From the NCBI RefSeq assembly GCF_019972155.1, contig NZ_BOVL01000020.1, positions 406,147 through 470,146 of the forward strand: a stretch of DNA of 64,000 nt. The letters run 5' to 3'. This stretch comes from Bradyrhizobium sp. RD5-C2. GTDB lineage: Bacteria > Pseudomonadota > Alphaproteobacteria > Rhizobiales > Xanthobacteraceae. Shown in pieces: positions 7,959 to 16,849 of this stretch. Positions within the stretch are counted from its first letter, which is position 1. Each line of letters opens with the position of its first letter. The notes under the pieces were generated by a model. It ran no database searches, was not told the DNA's origin, and worked only from the letters and a program-made list of their open reading frames with translations. The position numbers and the translations under genes are program-made.

Positions 7959-9554
7959 TCAAATGCCGAGCGCTCCATCGGAGAAGGCAACCTCGCCATC
8001 AACCCACGTTGCGTGGCTGCGAGCTGGCGCGATGTCGGCGCCATCGGCCAAAATGTCGCGATCGACCACCGCGAGATCGGCGGCGTAGCCGACAGCGATC
8101 GCGCCGCGCCACTGCTCGTGCCCCATCGCGAACGCTCCGCCGCTTGTATAGATATCCAACGCTTCCCGACGCGACAGCGCCTCGTGCGCGTTCATGATCA
8201 GTCCTTCGGCGGTGCTGCGATCGACTGCGGCCGCCATGCCGATGAACGGCGAGAGCGGACCGATTGGATGATCCGAGCTGCCGGCAATCGTCACACCGGC
8301 ATTGCGGACCGTGCGGCCCGGGTACAATCGCTGGGCGCGCGCAGGTCCGACGGCGTGCGCGAAGGATCGACCGAGCCGATGCAGGAACCCGTACTGCGGG
8401 ACGACGATCGCACCGAGCGAGCGAACCCTCTCGACCGCATCTGCCCTGCAGATCGCGAAGTGCTCGAGCCGATGCCGAGGTTCGCCCCGCGGCGCGGCAC
8501 GTTGCGCAGCCTCCAAGGCGGACAGCCAATGATCGATCGCACGGTCTCCGATGACGTGGGCGGCGAGCTGCCAGCCCGCCGCATGGGCGTCCATCACCTT
8601 GGCGCGCAGATCGGCCGGGTCCTCCATCAGGAGGCCGCAAGTCTCACGATCGGCGTAAGGTTCGGACAGTGCCGCCGTCCGGGCTCCGACGATGCCGTCG
8701 ACGAAGAATTTCAAGGTGCGGACCTGCCAGTGCGGGTCAAATTGCGACGGGACGATGTTTAGCGCACGCGCCTGCGCCGGGTCGATCCGAAGCATGAAGC
8801 CCATGCGCACCGGCACCGCGCCGGCATCCCTGATCGCGCTCCAGATATCCCACTCCGTCTCGAAGCCGCTGTTGAATCCGACCGCGGCTTCGACCGCCGC
8901 GACGATGCCGAAGCCCAGACTCTCCTTGACCACCTTCCCGATCGCCTGGATGGTCCGGGCCTGCGACGGTTGAGGGACCAGCTCGGCGACGATATCCGCG
9001 GCGGTTTCCGTCAACACGCCGGACAGACGGCCATTATCCCGCTCGATCGTTCCACCGGGCGGATTCGGCGTGGTGGCGTCGAACTGCGCGAGCCGGAGCG
9101 CCGCCGAGTTCGCCACGGAAAGGTGCCCGCCGGTCCGCCGCAACAGCACGGGATGATCCTGCGACACCGCATCCAGCTCGGACAATGTCGGATGCCGGCG
9201 CTCCAGCAACGATTGCTCGTTGTAGTCGGCCGAGACCACCCATTCGCCCCGCCCGGCCGCAACACAGGCGCCTTGCAGACGGTCGAGCAGTTCCGCAACC
9301 GAATATACGCCGGCGCCGAGTTGCAGGTTGAGCAATTCCTGCGCCCGCATGAAGAAGTGCAGATGCGCGTCGGTCAGCCCGGGCACCACGCGGCGACCGT
9401 CGAGGTCGACGACGCGATCAGCCGACGGCGCATCGTGACGCGACCCCAGCCAGGCGATGCGGTTGTCCGCGATCAGCAGGCTGTCGGGCGTTGAGCGATC
9501 CTGCGCGGCGAACAGGCCGCCGCGCAGGAGTGTCGTTGGCGTCCTAGCCGGCAT
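7959..9554 (-). CDS. Amidohydrolase, YtcJ / N-substituted formamide deformylase-like
   Basis: A 531-residue metal-dependent amidohydrolase. The N-terminal beta domain leads into the HxH motif of GLTDAHLHF (His64, His66). Further metal-site histidines are in AAHVIGDRAIDHW and RLEHFAI, and the Asp is in GSSDHPIGP. This layout is that of the YtcJ/NfdA group, whose characterised members remove N-formyl groups from substituted formamides, though most are uncharacterised. The start ATG overlaps the end of the RidA gene by 11 bp, indicating translational coupling. A related but distinct enzyme is at 25446. No signal peptide is seen, so it is cytoplasmic. Confidence 0.88.
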   Translation of the reverse strand: MPARTPTTLLRGGLFAAQDRSTPDSLLIADNRIAWLGSRHDAPSADRVVDLDGRRVVPGLTDAHLHFFMRAQELLNLQLGAGVYSVAELLDRLQGACVAAGRGEWVVSADYNEQSLLERRHPTLSELDAVSQDHPVLLRRTGGHLSVANSAALRLAQFDATTPNPPGGTIERDNGRLSGVLTETAADIVAELVPQPSQARTIQAIGKVVKESLGFGIVAAVEAAVGFNSGFETEWDIWSAIRDAGAVPVRMGFMLRIDPAQARALNIVPSQFDPHWQVRTLKFFVDGIVGARTAALSEPYADRETCGLLMEDPADLRAKVMDAHAAGWQLAAHVIGDRAIDHWLSALEAAQRAAPRGEPRHRLEHFAICRADAVERVRSLGAIVVPQYGFLHRLGRSFAHAVGPARAQRLYPGRTVRNAGVTIAGSSDHPIGPLSPFIGMAAAVDRSTAEGLIMNAHEALSRREALDIYTSGGAFAMGHEQWRGAIAVGYAADLAVVDRDILADGADIAPARSHATWVDGEVAFSDGALGI

Positions 9555-9939
9555 CCTTGACCACGGCGATCATGTCGATCTCGATCTTCAGCCCGGCACG
9601 CGCCAGATGCGCGACGCCGACGGTCGTGCGCGACGGCGGATCCTTCGGGAAGTATTCGCGGAACACTTCGTTCATGGCCGCAAACTCGTTCATCATGTCG
9701 GTCATGTGGATCGTCATCTTCAACGCCGTGTCGAGCCCGGCTCCACCGGCCTCCGCAAGCGCCTTGACGTTGTCGAGCGCGATGCGCGTTTGTGCCTTGA
9801 TGTCCTCGGGAAACGCGCGCGTCACCGGATCGGAGCCGGTCTGCCCGGAAACGAACAGAAGCCTGTCCCAGCGGATGGCCGGAGAGTACGGGAGGCCCGG
9901 CCGCAAACCGGTCGGCGGGACGATGACTGTGCGTGACAT
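9544..9939 (-). CDS. RidA family (YjgF/YER057c/UK114) deaminase-like protein
   Basis: A 131-residue RidA-fold protein. The conserved arginine that anchors the substrate carboxylate is present as Arg104 in PPSRTTVGV. Family members hydrolyse enamines/imines, and some serve in catabolic pathways as 2-aminomuconate deaminase. Location between an importer and an amidohydrolase/aldehyde dehydrogenase set suggests a pathway role rather than the housekeeping 2-aminoacrylate role. The ATG at 9939 has AGGACA upstream. Its 3' end overlaps the amidohydrolase start. Confidence 0.9.
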   Translation of the reverse strand: MSRTVIVPPTGLRPGLPYSPAIRWDRLLFVSGQTGSDPVTRAFPEDIKAQTRIALDNVKALAEAGGAGLDTALKMTIHMTDMMNEFAAMNEVFREYFPKDPPSRTTVGVAHLARAGLKIEIDMIAVVKDAG

Positions 9940-9981
9940 GGGTGTGTCCTTCTGCTGGGTGAAATTCGTGAACGTCTGAAC

Positions 9982-10728
9982 TCAGATGGCGATGTCGCGA
10001 TAGCGATCGCCGGCACCGAGATAGGCGGCCATCAGGCGGGGATCCTGGCGAAGCTCGCGCGCAGCTCCAGCCGCGACGACATTGCCGACCTCGATGACAT
10101 AGCCCCGGCTCGCAACCGACAAAGCGAGATTGGCGTTCTGCTCGACCAGAATGCCGGTCATGCCTTCCGATCTGAGACGATCGATGGTGTCGAAGATCTC
10201 TTCGGTGATCCGCGGCGCGAGACCGGTCGACGGCTCGTCGAGCATCAACAGTTGAGGCTCCGACATCAGTGCGCGGCCGACCGCGACCATCTGCTGCTCG
10301 CCGCCGGAAAGCGTTCCGGCCAGCTGGCGCCGGCGCTCGCGCAGTTTCGGCAGCAATGTGTAAATGCGATCCAGCACAGTTGCGGTCGCCTCGCGGCTGC
10401 GACGCCGCTTCAGAAAGGCGCCCAGCCTCAAATGATCCTCGACGCTGAGCGACGGAAACAGCTCCCGTCGCTCAGGAACAAGCACGATCCCCTTGGCGAC
10501 GCGCGCCTCCGGTGCCTCGCCGTTGAGCGCCCGCCCCTCGAACACCACCGTCCCGGATCTTGGCGACAGAACGCCCATCAGGCAGTTGAGCAGCGTCGTC
10601 TTGCCCGCGCCGTTAGGACCGATGAAGGTGATGAACTCGCCGCGCGCGAGATCGAAGCTGATCGATTCCAGCGCGACGGCGTTGCCGTAGCCGACGGTCA
10701 GATCGGAGACTTCAAGCAGCTTTGTCAC
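9982..10728 (-). CDS. Liv-type ABC importer ATP-binding protein (LivF)
   Basis: A 248-residue ATPase with Walker A GPNGAGKTT, signature TLSGGEQQM, Walker B LLMLDEPSTGL and the LivF-type VEQNANLAL switch region. I chose the GTG at 10728 (MTKLLEVSDLTVGYGN). It lies inside the end of the LivM-LivG fusion gene (17-bp overlap) and has GGTGGA upstream; a TTG at 10740 is the alternative. It is the last gene of the importer at 9982-14682 and would pair with the ATPase domain of the fusion protein. The substrate is unknown, and nearby enzymes suggest an aromatic or N-acyl compound. Confidence 0.93.
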   Translation of the reverse strand: MTKLLEVSDLTVGYGNAVALESISFDLARGEFITFIGPNGAGKTTLLNCLMGVLSPRSGTVVFEGRALNGEAPEARVAKGIVLVPERRELFPSLSVEDHLRLGAFLKRRRSREATATVLDRIYTLLPKLRERRRQLAGTLSGGEQQMVAVGRALMSEPQLLMLDEPSTGLAPRITEEIFDTIDRLRSEGMTGILVEQNANLALSVASRGYVIEVGNVVAAGAARELRQDPRLMAAYLGAGDRYRDIAI

Positions 10729-12481
10729 GGCTTCCACCAAGATAGGCAGCGATGACCGCCGGATTGGCCTGCACCTCGTGCGGGGTCCCCTCGGCGATCA
10801 TGCGTCCGCGATCGAGTACCACGAGGCGTTGCACGCATCCCATCACCAGCTCCATGTCGTGCTCGACGAGCAGGATCGTGACGTTGTCGGCCTGCAACTG
10901 GCGAAGGATCTTGACCAGCATCAGCTTCTCCGAGAAGCGCAGGCCGGCCGCCGGCTCGTCCAGCAACAGGATTTGCGGATCGGCCATCAGAGCGCGCGCG
11001 ATCTCGACGATCCGCTGCTTGCCGAGCGGCAGGCTTCCGGCGGGAAGATCGGCCTCTGCGGCAAGGCCAACCCTCACGAGCGCCGCCTGAGCCGTCGCCA
11101 GCGCCTGCTGGTTTTCACTGGCGTCGAGCGCCAGCAGGCTGCGGGCAAATCCGGCGCGGGTGCGCCAGTAGGCGCCGAGCGCGACGTTCTCGATCACCGA
11201 CATCTCGGGCACGAGCTGGACATGCTGGAACGTCCTCGCCATGCCGTTGCGCACAATTAGGTGGCTCCTCGGCAGCGGCTCGCCAAACAATTTGACCGAA
11301 CCGGATGTCTGCCGCTGCAATCCCGAGATGATGCTGAACAGCGTCGTCTTCCCTGCCCCGTTCGGACCGATCAGTCCGACGAGTTCGCCGCGACGAAGCA
11401 CCATGTCGACGTCGGCCAGCGCCTGCAATCCGCCGAACCGGATGCCGATCCCCTTGAGATCGAGCAGCACCTCACCCGGCTTCGTATCCGGCCTGCGCAT
11501 CGGCAGGCCTGCACCGTCGCGGCTGCGAGCCGCCGGAGCAGGAAGCCGCTTCTCCACGGTCGGCCACAGCCCGCGCGGAAATTTCAGCAGCATGACGACC
11601 AGCAGAATGCCGAACACGATCACTTCGAGGTTGCCGGATGCGCCCCAGCGCGCCAGCAGATCCTGCAATCCCCACTGCGCACTTTCGAGCGTCACGGCCC
11701 CGAGCACCGCACCCGCGCCACTGACCGGGCCGCCGACGACGGACATGATCAGGAGCTTGAAGGAGCTCGACAGTCCGAAAGGCGAAGGACTGACGAAGCG
11801 CAGCAGGTGAACATAAAGGGCGCCCGCAAGCGCGGCCAGAACGGCCGAAAGCACGAAGACCTTTACGCGCAACGCGGTCGTATCGACGCCAAAGCTGCGC
11901 GCCATGCCATCATGCGATTCCAGCGTGGCGATCGCCCGTCCAACCCGCGAGGTCCGAAGCCGGTTGACGCCGCAGACCGCCAGCAGCACCACGATCCAGA
12001 TCAGCTGCGCATAGAAGCGGTCATCGGTGATCACGTGTCCGAACAGCCCGAGCGACGGGATCTTGTCGAGCCCCGACGCGCCGCCGGTGACATCGTGCCA
12101 GGCCGTGAAGACGCCGGACGTTGCAATCCCGAACGCGAGGGTCGCCAGCGGCAGATAGTGACCGCGCAATTTCAGCGTCATCAGTCCGAACGCCGCGGCG
12201 ATCACCGCAGTCACCGCGACCGCCAGCACGAGCGTCAAAGCGCTGTCGATGCCGTAGGCCCGCGACACCAGCGCCGAGACGTAACCGCCAATCCCCATGA
12301 AGGCTGCCTGGCCGAGCGAGACCTGCCCCGCCTGCAGCAGCAGGATCAGGCCGATCGCCGCAAGGGCGTAGATGCCGGCAAACGCCAGGATCCCGACGTA
12401 GAAGGACGGCAGGACCCAGGGCGCGGCGACGAACGCTGCGCCGACGCAGAGCCCGAGAACCGATCGTGCGCGCATGATCAT
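10712..12481 (-). CDS. Fused Liv-type permease and ATPase (LivM-LivG fusion)
   Basis: A 589-residue protein joining an inner-membrane permease (about 1-305, with the LivM motif GQVSLGQAAFMGIGGY) to a cytoplasmic ATPase (about 335-589). A Pro/Arg-rich linker separates them. The ATPase has Walker A IGPNGAGKTT (about 371-380), signature LPLGKQRIVEIARAL, Walker B ILLLDEPAAGL and the switch His in VEHDMELVM. In E. coli these are separate proteins. The start codon overlaps the LivH stop as ATGA. A second fusion of exactly the same length is at 55453-57222. Confidence 0.93.
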   Translation of the reverse strand: MIMRARSVLGLCVGAAFVAAPWVLPSFYVGILAFAGIYALAAIGLILLLQAGQVSLGQAAFMGIGGYVSALVSRAYGIDSALTLVLAVAVTAVIAAAFGLMTLKLRGHYLPLATLAFGIATSGVFTAWHDVTGGASGLDKIPSLGLFGHVITDDRFYAQLIWIVVLLAVCGVNRLRTSRVGRAIATLESHDGMARSFGVDTTALRVKVFVLSAVLAALAGALYVHLLRFVSPSPFGLSSSFKLLIMSVVGGPVSGAGAVLGAVTLESAQWGLQDLLARWGASGNLEVIVFGILLVVMLLKFPRGLWPTVEKRLPAPAARSRDGAGLPMRRPDTKPGEVLLDLKGIGIRFGGLQALADVDMVLRRGELVGLIGPNGAGKTTLFSIISGLQRQTSGSVKLFGEPLPRSHLIVRNGMARTFQHVQLVPEMSVIENVALGAYWRTRAGFARSLLALDASENQQALATAQAALVRVGLAAEADLPAGSLPLGKQRIVEIARALMADPQILLLDEPAAGLRFSEKLMLVKILRQLQADNVTILLVEHDMELVMGCVQRLVVLDRGRMIAEGTPHEVQANPAVIAAYLGGSRDKAA

Positions 12482-13497
12482 CTCGCCTCCGCGCGCTGCC
12501 GGGCGTTGCGCCAGAGCAGGGTCGGGATGAGGAGCCCGAACACCAGCACGTCGCGGTAGGCGCTCGCGAGATAGGCAGACGTCGTCTCCAACCCCCCGAC
12601 CATCATGACCCCGAGCAGCGCGAACGGATAATCGATCAATCCACCCATGGCGCCGCCGACGAAGCCCTTGAGGCCGACCATGAAGCCCATTTCATAGTTC
12701 GCGGTGATCAGGGGCGCGAGCAGCATGCCGCTGATGGCGCTGAAGGCGGCAGCCAGCAGAAACGCGAGGCCGCCCGCCTTGGCGACGGGTATGCCGCAAA
12801 ACTGCGCGCCCAACCGGTTCATCGCCGATGCCTGAAGTGCCTTCCCCACCAAAGTGTACTCCGAAAAAAGATAGAGCCCGCCCATCGAGGCTAGCGCGAC
12901 AACAAGGATGACGAAGCTCTGATACGGAACGAACACCGGACCGAGCAGCGTGCCGCCGGAAGCCACCGGATCGACCGGATACGGGCTCGCGCCCCAGATC
13001 AACAGGCCAAGTCCCTGCACGCTCATCGAAACGCCGACCGAGATGATCACGAAGACGATGGTTGACGCGTCGGGAATCGGATGCACGGTGAAGCGGTAGA
13101 TCAGGACGCCGATCGGCGCGACGAGCAGGAGCGCGACCAGCATCATCGCGACAACCGGCAACTGCAACGCCAGCGCGCCTTTGGCCAGTGCGACCGCCCC
13201 GACCGCGGCGAGCAACATGCCCGCGGCGAACAGCAGCGCCCCTTTCCAGTCACTGCGCCACCGCCGCGCATCCAGCACGACGCACAGTGCCAGTCCGCCG
13301 ACCAGGAGATAGACCGAGCCGGGGAAGCGCCCCTGCAGCAGATCGGCAAGGGTCAACGCGCCCAGCATAACGTATTCGCCCTGCGCGATGTTCACGACGC
13401 GCGTGACCGTGAACGTCAGCACCAGGCTGAGCGCCAGCAAAGCGTAGACGAGCCCGTTGGTCAGTCCGTCGACGAGAAGAAAGAGCGCGGTATCCAT
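12478..13497 (-). CDS. Liv-type ABC importer permease (LivH)
   Basis: A 339-residue polytopic membrane protein with the LivH hallmark VNIAQGEYVMLGAL near the N-terminus and GFVGGAMGGLIDYPFALLG near the C-terminus. It is longer than E. coli LivH because of an extra hydrophobic stretch after residue 60. It begins 6 bp after the binding-protein stop and ends in a 4-bp overlap with the fusion gene, so the set is one transcript. With the LivM half of the fusion it forms the transmembrane pore. Confidence 0.93.
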   Translation of the reverse strand: MDTALFLLVDGLTNGLVYALLALSLVLTFTVTRVVNIAQGEYVMLGALTLADLLQGRFPGSVYLLVGGLALCVVLDARRWRSDWKGALLFAAGMLLAAVGAVALAKGALALQLPVVAMMLVALLLVAPIGVLIYRFTVHPIPDASTIVFVIISVGVSMSVQGLGLLIWGASPYPVDPVASGGTLLGPVFVPYQSFVILVVALASMGGLYLFSEYTLVGKALQASAMNRLGAQFCGIPVAKAGGLAFLLAAAFSAISGMLLAPLITANYEMGFMVGLKGFVGGAMGGLIDYPFALLGVMMVGGLETTSAYLASAYRDVLVFGLLIPTLLWRNARQRAEAR

Positions 13498-13503
13498 CGT
13501 GCT

Positions 13504-14682
13504 TTATTTGGCGTCGTACAGGCGGAACTCGTCATTCTTGACGACGGCGATAAAGGTGCTCCGTGCATCGAGCCCGAGGTGGTCGCTGGGCGTGTAATTA
13601 AAGATCCCGCCGACCCCGACGAACTCCTTGGTGGCTTCGATCTTGTCGCGCAGTGCGGCGCGGAATGCGTCGACGTCGTCGGGCTTGGCTCCGCCCTTGG
13701 CGGCCTCCGCGGCTGCCTTGAGCGCGATGTTGCCGGCGTCCCAGGCCTGCCCCGGGAAGATATCGACCTTCGGAACATTGAAGCGCTTCTCATAAAGCGC
13801 CGCGAAGTCCGCGATGACCGGCTTCAGCGGATTGTTGCCCGCAAGGTCGGTGTAGACCAGAACCGGCGTCGTCCCGAGCAGCGCGCCGTCGACGTCCTTC
13901 TTGCCGATCGAAAGGAACGCGCTGTTGGCCGACCCGCCCGAATGATAGATCGGCCCGGTATAGCCGACGCGCCGCAGCGCCTGCTGGACCAGCGCCGACG
14001 ATGGCGGGATGGCATGGATGTAAACCGCACCCGGGCTTGCCTGACGCACCTTGAGCGCCTGCGGGGTAAAGTTAGTGTCGGTCCGGGCGAAGCGTTCGGC
14101 TGCGACGATCTCGACGCCCTTGGCCTTGGCAACGCTCTGCATCGCGACCCAGCCGCCCTCACCGAAGGAATCTTCCAGGCCGAGAAAAGCCACCTTCTTG
14201 CTGCCTTGCTTGATCATGTCGTCGACCAGCACCGCGATCTGCAACTGGTCGGTACTCGGTGTCTTGAAGATCCAGTAACGCTCCTTCACCGGCTCGATCA
14301 CGCTCTGCCCCAGCGCAAGCGAGATATTCGGCACCTTGGCCTGCGTGACGACATCGAGGATCGCCATCGATGCCGGTGTGGTGCTGCAGCAGATCACGAC
14401 GTGCGCGCGGTCTTCCGTGACGAGCTTGCGGACGCTGTTGACCGCCTTGGTCGGATCCGATGCATCATCATAGGTGATGAACTTGACCGTGAACGGCAGG
14501 CTCGCATCGTTCGCCAGTCGCTCCTGCAACAGATCGATAGCATTTTTCGCGGGCAGGCCGAGCGCGGACGCCGGCCCCGTCATTGCAACCACCGAGCCGA
14601 TGCGAAGCTCCGGTTTGTCTGCAGCGAATGCGAAGCCCGGCAAGGCAAGTGCGGCAATAACCAAGGCTAGAACGTTTTTCAC
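13504..14682 (-). CDS. Periplasmic substrate-binding protein of a Liv-type ABC importer
   Basis: A 392-residue secreted protein. The GTG start at 14682 gives a standard signal peptide, MKNVLALVIAALALPGFAFA, before ADKPELRIG; a GTG at 14697 would add five residues. The mature part has the type I periplasmic-binding (PF13458) pattern IGSVVAMTGPASALG ... YDDASDPTKAVNSVRKLV. It captures the ligand for the importer encoded downstream. It lies 33 bp after the extradiol dioxygenase gene, so uptake and ring cleavage appear to be coexpressed. It is related to the binding proteins at 47224 and 53218. Confidence 0.93.
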   Translation of the reverse strand: MKNVLALVIAALALPGFAFAADKPELRIGSVVAMTGPASALGLPAKNAIDLLQERLANDASLPFTVKFITYDDASDPTKAVNSVRKLVTEDRAHVVICCSTTPASMAILDVVTQAKVPNISLALGQSVIEPVKERYWIFKTPSTDQLQIAVLVDDMIKQGSKKVAFLGLEDSFGEGGWVAMQSVAKAKGVEIVAAERFARTDTNFTPQALKVRQASPGAVYIHAIPPSSALVQQALRRVGYTGPIYHSGGSANSAFLSIGKKDVDGALLGTTPVLVYTDLAGNNPLKPVIADFAALYEKRFNVPKVDIFPGQAWDAGNIALKAAAEAAKGGAKPDDVDAFRAALRDKIEATKEFVGVGGIFNYTPSDHLGLDARSTFIAVVKNDEFRLYDAK

Positions 14683-14715
14683 GATAGGAGATCCCACAAT
14701 ATGGCGACGGGCGGA

Positions 14716-15723
14716 CTAATCGAGCACGTAGCTCGGCACGGATTGCATCAAGGGCGGCTTGGTCTTCTTCATGCCGTGCCCGTCGAATTCCTCGACCGAC
14801 ATGGCCTCCTCGAACCACCGGCGAGGCGGCGGCGCACCCCACAGGGTCTGCCGCACCGGATTGTTGAGATGCCAGCGAATGGGTTCGGCCGCCGTGTTTC
14901 CGGTCAGGTAATCGCCGGTGTAGAGCTCGAACCGGTTGCCGTCGGGGTCGCGCACATAAACGAACAGCGCATTTGAAATGCCGTGCCGCGCCGGCCCGCG
15001 CTCGAGGCTGTCGGCGTAGCCGGCTCCCGCCAGCAGATCGCATGCCTTGATGATCGAGAGCGGATCGCCGAGCGAGAACCCGACGTGGTGCGCCGCGGGA
15101 CCTGCGCCGGTCATGACCGCGATGTCGTGAACCGTCGATTTCCGAAACAGCCAGCTCGCCCACACCCGCTTCTCGGGCGCATCGCCCTCCGTCAGCTCGG
15201 CGCAGCCGAAGCCCATCTCCTGGGTGTACCAGTCGTAGCCGGCCTGGGCATCCGGTGTCAGCACGTTCACATGGTCGATGCGGGTCGGCGAGGCACCCCT
15301 GTGAAGGTGATAGTGCTGCACGAGCCAGGGCACGGACTCGATCTCGGCATAGTAGTCGACGATGAAACCAAGCGGGTCCTGGACCCGCAACGTACGACCC
15401 TGGCCGAGCATGTCGTTGCCGGCCCAGCGCGTCGGCAGGCCAAGTTGCTCAAAGCGGGACTTCATCCGATCGAGTTCGGCATCCTGAGCCACCACGAAAC
15501 CGATATGGCCGACACCGGCGCTATCGGCCTTCCGCAGCACGAAGGTATGATGCTGCTTGTCCTCGGTGCAGCGCAGATAGACCCGATTGTCGTCGCGCGC
15601 CGTTTCGTGAAGGCCGATGAGATTGACGTAGAAGTCCCTCGCCCGCTCCAGGTCCGTGGTCCGGAACTCGACGTGCCCCAGTTTTTGAATGTTGGCTATG
15701 TCCTTGATTCGACCTGCGCTCAC
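14716..15723 (-). CDS. Type I (VOC-fold) extradiol ring-cleavage dioxygenase, homoprotocatechuate 2,3-dioxygenase-like
   Basis: A 335-residue, two-module vicinal-oxygen-chelate dioxygenase. Metal ligands of the 2-His-1-carboxylate triad are visible as His151 (RIDHVNV), His212 or His213 (AAHHVGF) and Glu266 (NRFELY). Length and the C-terminal tail rich in aromatic residues resemble homoprotocatechuate 2,3-dioxygenase (HpaD of the Brevibacterium/Arthrobacter type) rather than BphC. It opens a catechol-type ring next to one hydroxyl, using Fe(II) or Mn(II). The GTG start at 15723 has GAGAGGG upstream. It is the first gene of the long minus-strand array with the importer, aldehyde dehydrogenase and HpaR-like regulator. 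An aminophenol substrate is possible given the RidA protein. Confidence 0.88.
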   Translation of the reverse strand: MSAGRIKDIANIQKLGHVEFRTTDLERARDFYVNLIGLHETARDDNRVYLRCTEDKQHHTFVLRKADSAGVGHIGFVVAQDAELDRMKSRFEQLGLPTRWAGNDMLGQGRTLRVQDPLGFIVDYYAEIESVPWLVQHYHLHRGASPTRIDHVNVLTPDAQAGYDWYTQEMGFGCAELTEGDAPEKRVWASWLFRKSTVHDIAVMTGAGPAAHHVGFSLGDPLSIIKACDLLAGAGYADSLERGPARHGISNALFVYVRDPDGNRFELYTGDYLTGNTAAEPIRWHLNNPVRQTLWGAPPPRRWFEEAMSVEEFDGHGMKKTKPPLMQSVPSYVLD

Positions 15724-15889
15724 TTCGACCCTCTCGCAAAATCCACGACGATCGCCCGCGCACCTTGCGACAACGATTGCCAGCTCGACAGGATTGCGAA
15801 GATAGGGATTGGCCCGCCGCGGTCTGTATCACGCGCTACTTAAGGCCCAGGATATTTGACCGCCCGCTCACCGGCGCCACCTCGCCGGC

Positions 15890-16600
15890 TCACGCCATCC
15901 GCGACGGCCGGAGATGGGATGCCGGCGTCCGGACCAGCTGATAGCGGCCGCGGTGACAAAGGATCGCACCATCTCGCCGCAACCTCTGCATGGCGCGCGT
16001 CACCGTGATGCGCGACGCGCCGATCAGGCTCGCGATCTGCTGATGCGTGAGCACGATATCTGACGCTTCCGGTTCGGAGATCTGCGACAACAGCTCGGTG
16101 ATCCGGTCCTCCGGAGAGGACTGCGCGACCTGGGCGAGCCGGCCCGCCAGGGTCCGCTGCTTCAGTGCAATGGTCTGCGCGACCAGGGCGGCGAGCGCCG
16201 CATCGGATGCCATCAGCTGACAGAATTCGACGGCCGGGATGGACACCACTTCGCTAGCCTCGAGGGCATTTGCGCTGGAGAACCGCGGCAGACCGTCGAA
16301 CGCAGCGCCTTCACCGCAGAGTGCGCCGGCGCCGACGATATCGATGAGCAGCTCCTGTCCACCGGCGCCCAGCATCGTGATGCCGATACGACCGGAGACG
16401 ACCACGTAGCATTGGGTACCCAGCTCGCCCTGTCGATAGATCGCCGTGCCCTTGGCAATCTTTCTGCGCGGAAGGCCCGGCGCGAGCTCGAGCAGGCGCT
16501 TCAGCATCGCCGACGGCACGCGCAGCGTTTCGCTCACCTCGGCGCGGCATGCGATCGACGACAGTGAATCTTTCACCGAGATGGCCTTCCTGCCTCGCAA
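15890..16600 (-). CDS. Crp/Fnr-family transcriptional regulator
   Basis: A 236-residue regulator with an N-terminal cyclic-nucleotide-binding-like beta barrel (about 40-150, including LLIDIVGAGALCGEGAAFDG) and a C-terminal winged helix (about 170-225). The recognition helix is in LTHQQIASLIGASRITVTRAMQRL. The N-terminal cysteine cluster of FNR is absent, so it is not a 4Fe-4S oxygen sensor. The TTG start at 16600 is supported by GAAGGAG at ideal spacing; a GTG at 16576 is possible. It lies 166 bp upstream of the extradiol gene on the same strand and may control that array, which is inference. Confidence 0.88.
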   Translation of the reverse strand: MRGRKAISVKDSLSSIACRAEVSETLRVPSAMLKRLLELAPGLPRRKIAKGTAIYRQGELGTQCYVVVSGRIGITMLGAGGQELLIDIVGAGALCGEGAAFDGLPRFSSANALEASEVVSIPAVEFCQLMASDAALAALVAQTIALKQRTLAGRLAQVAQSSPEDRITELLSQISEPEASDIVLTHQQIASLIGASRITVTRAMQRLRRDGAILCHRGRYQLVRTPASHLRPSRMA

Positions 16601-16849
16601 CGCGCTCTCCTTCTACGATACGTCATCGCTCGGGAAGGCGCCTCGTCAGTCGAAATATGCGGCACCGGCCGACCGCGTTGCAAGCGTCGACGGGACGCAG
16701 GATTGCCGCAGACGACCATGCTGCTGGGATCGCGCCGCAAGGTGCTGTCTTGCGATGGTGCCACGGGCACTGCTTGATCGCCACTCAGCAAAAAGGACGA
16801 CGTATTCCGCGCCGCGGACATACCGCACGACCACGAGACGCGCGCCCGC

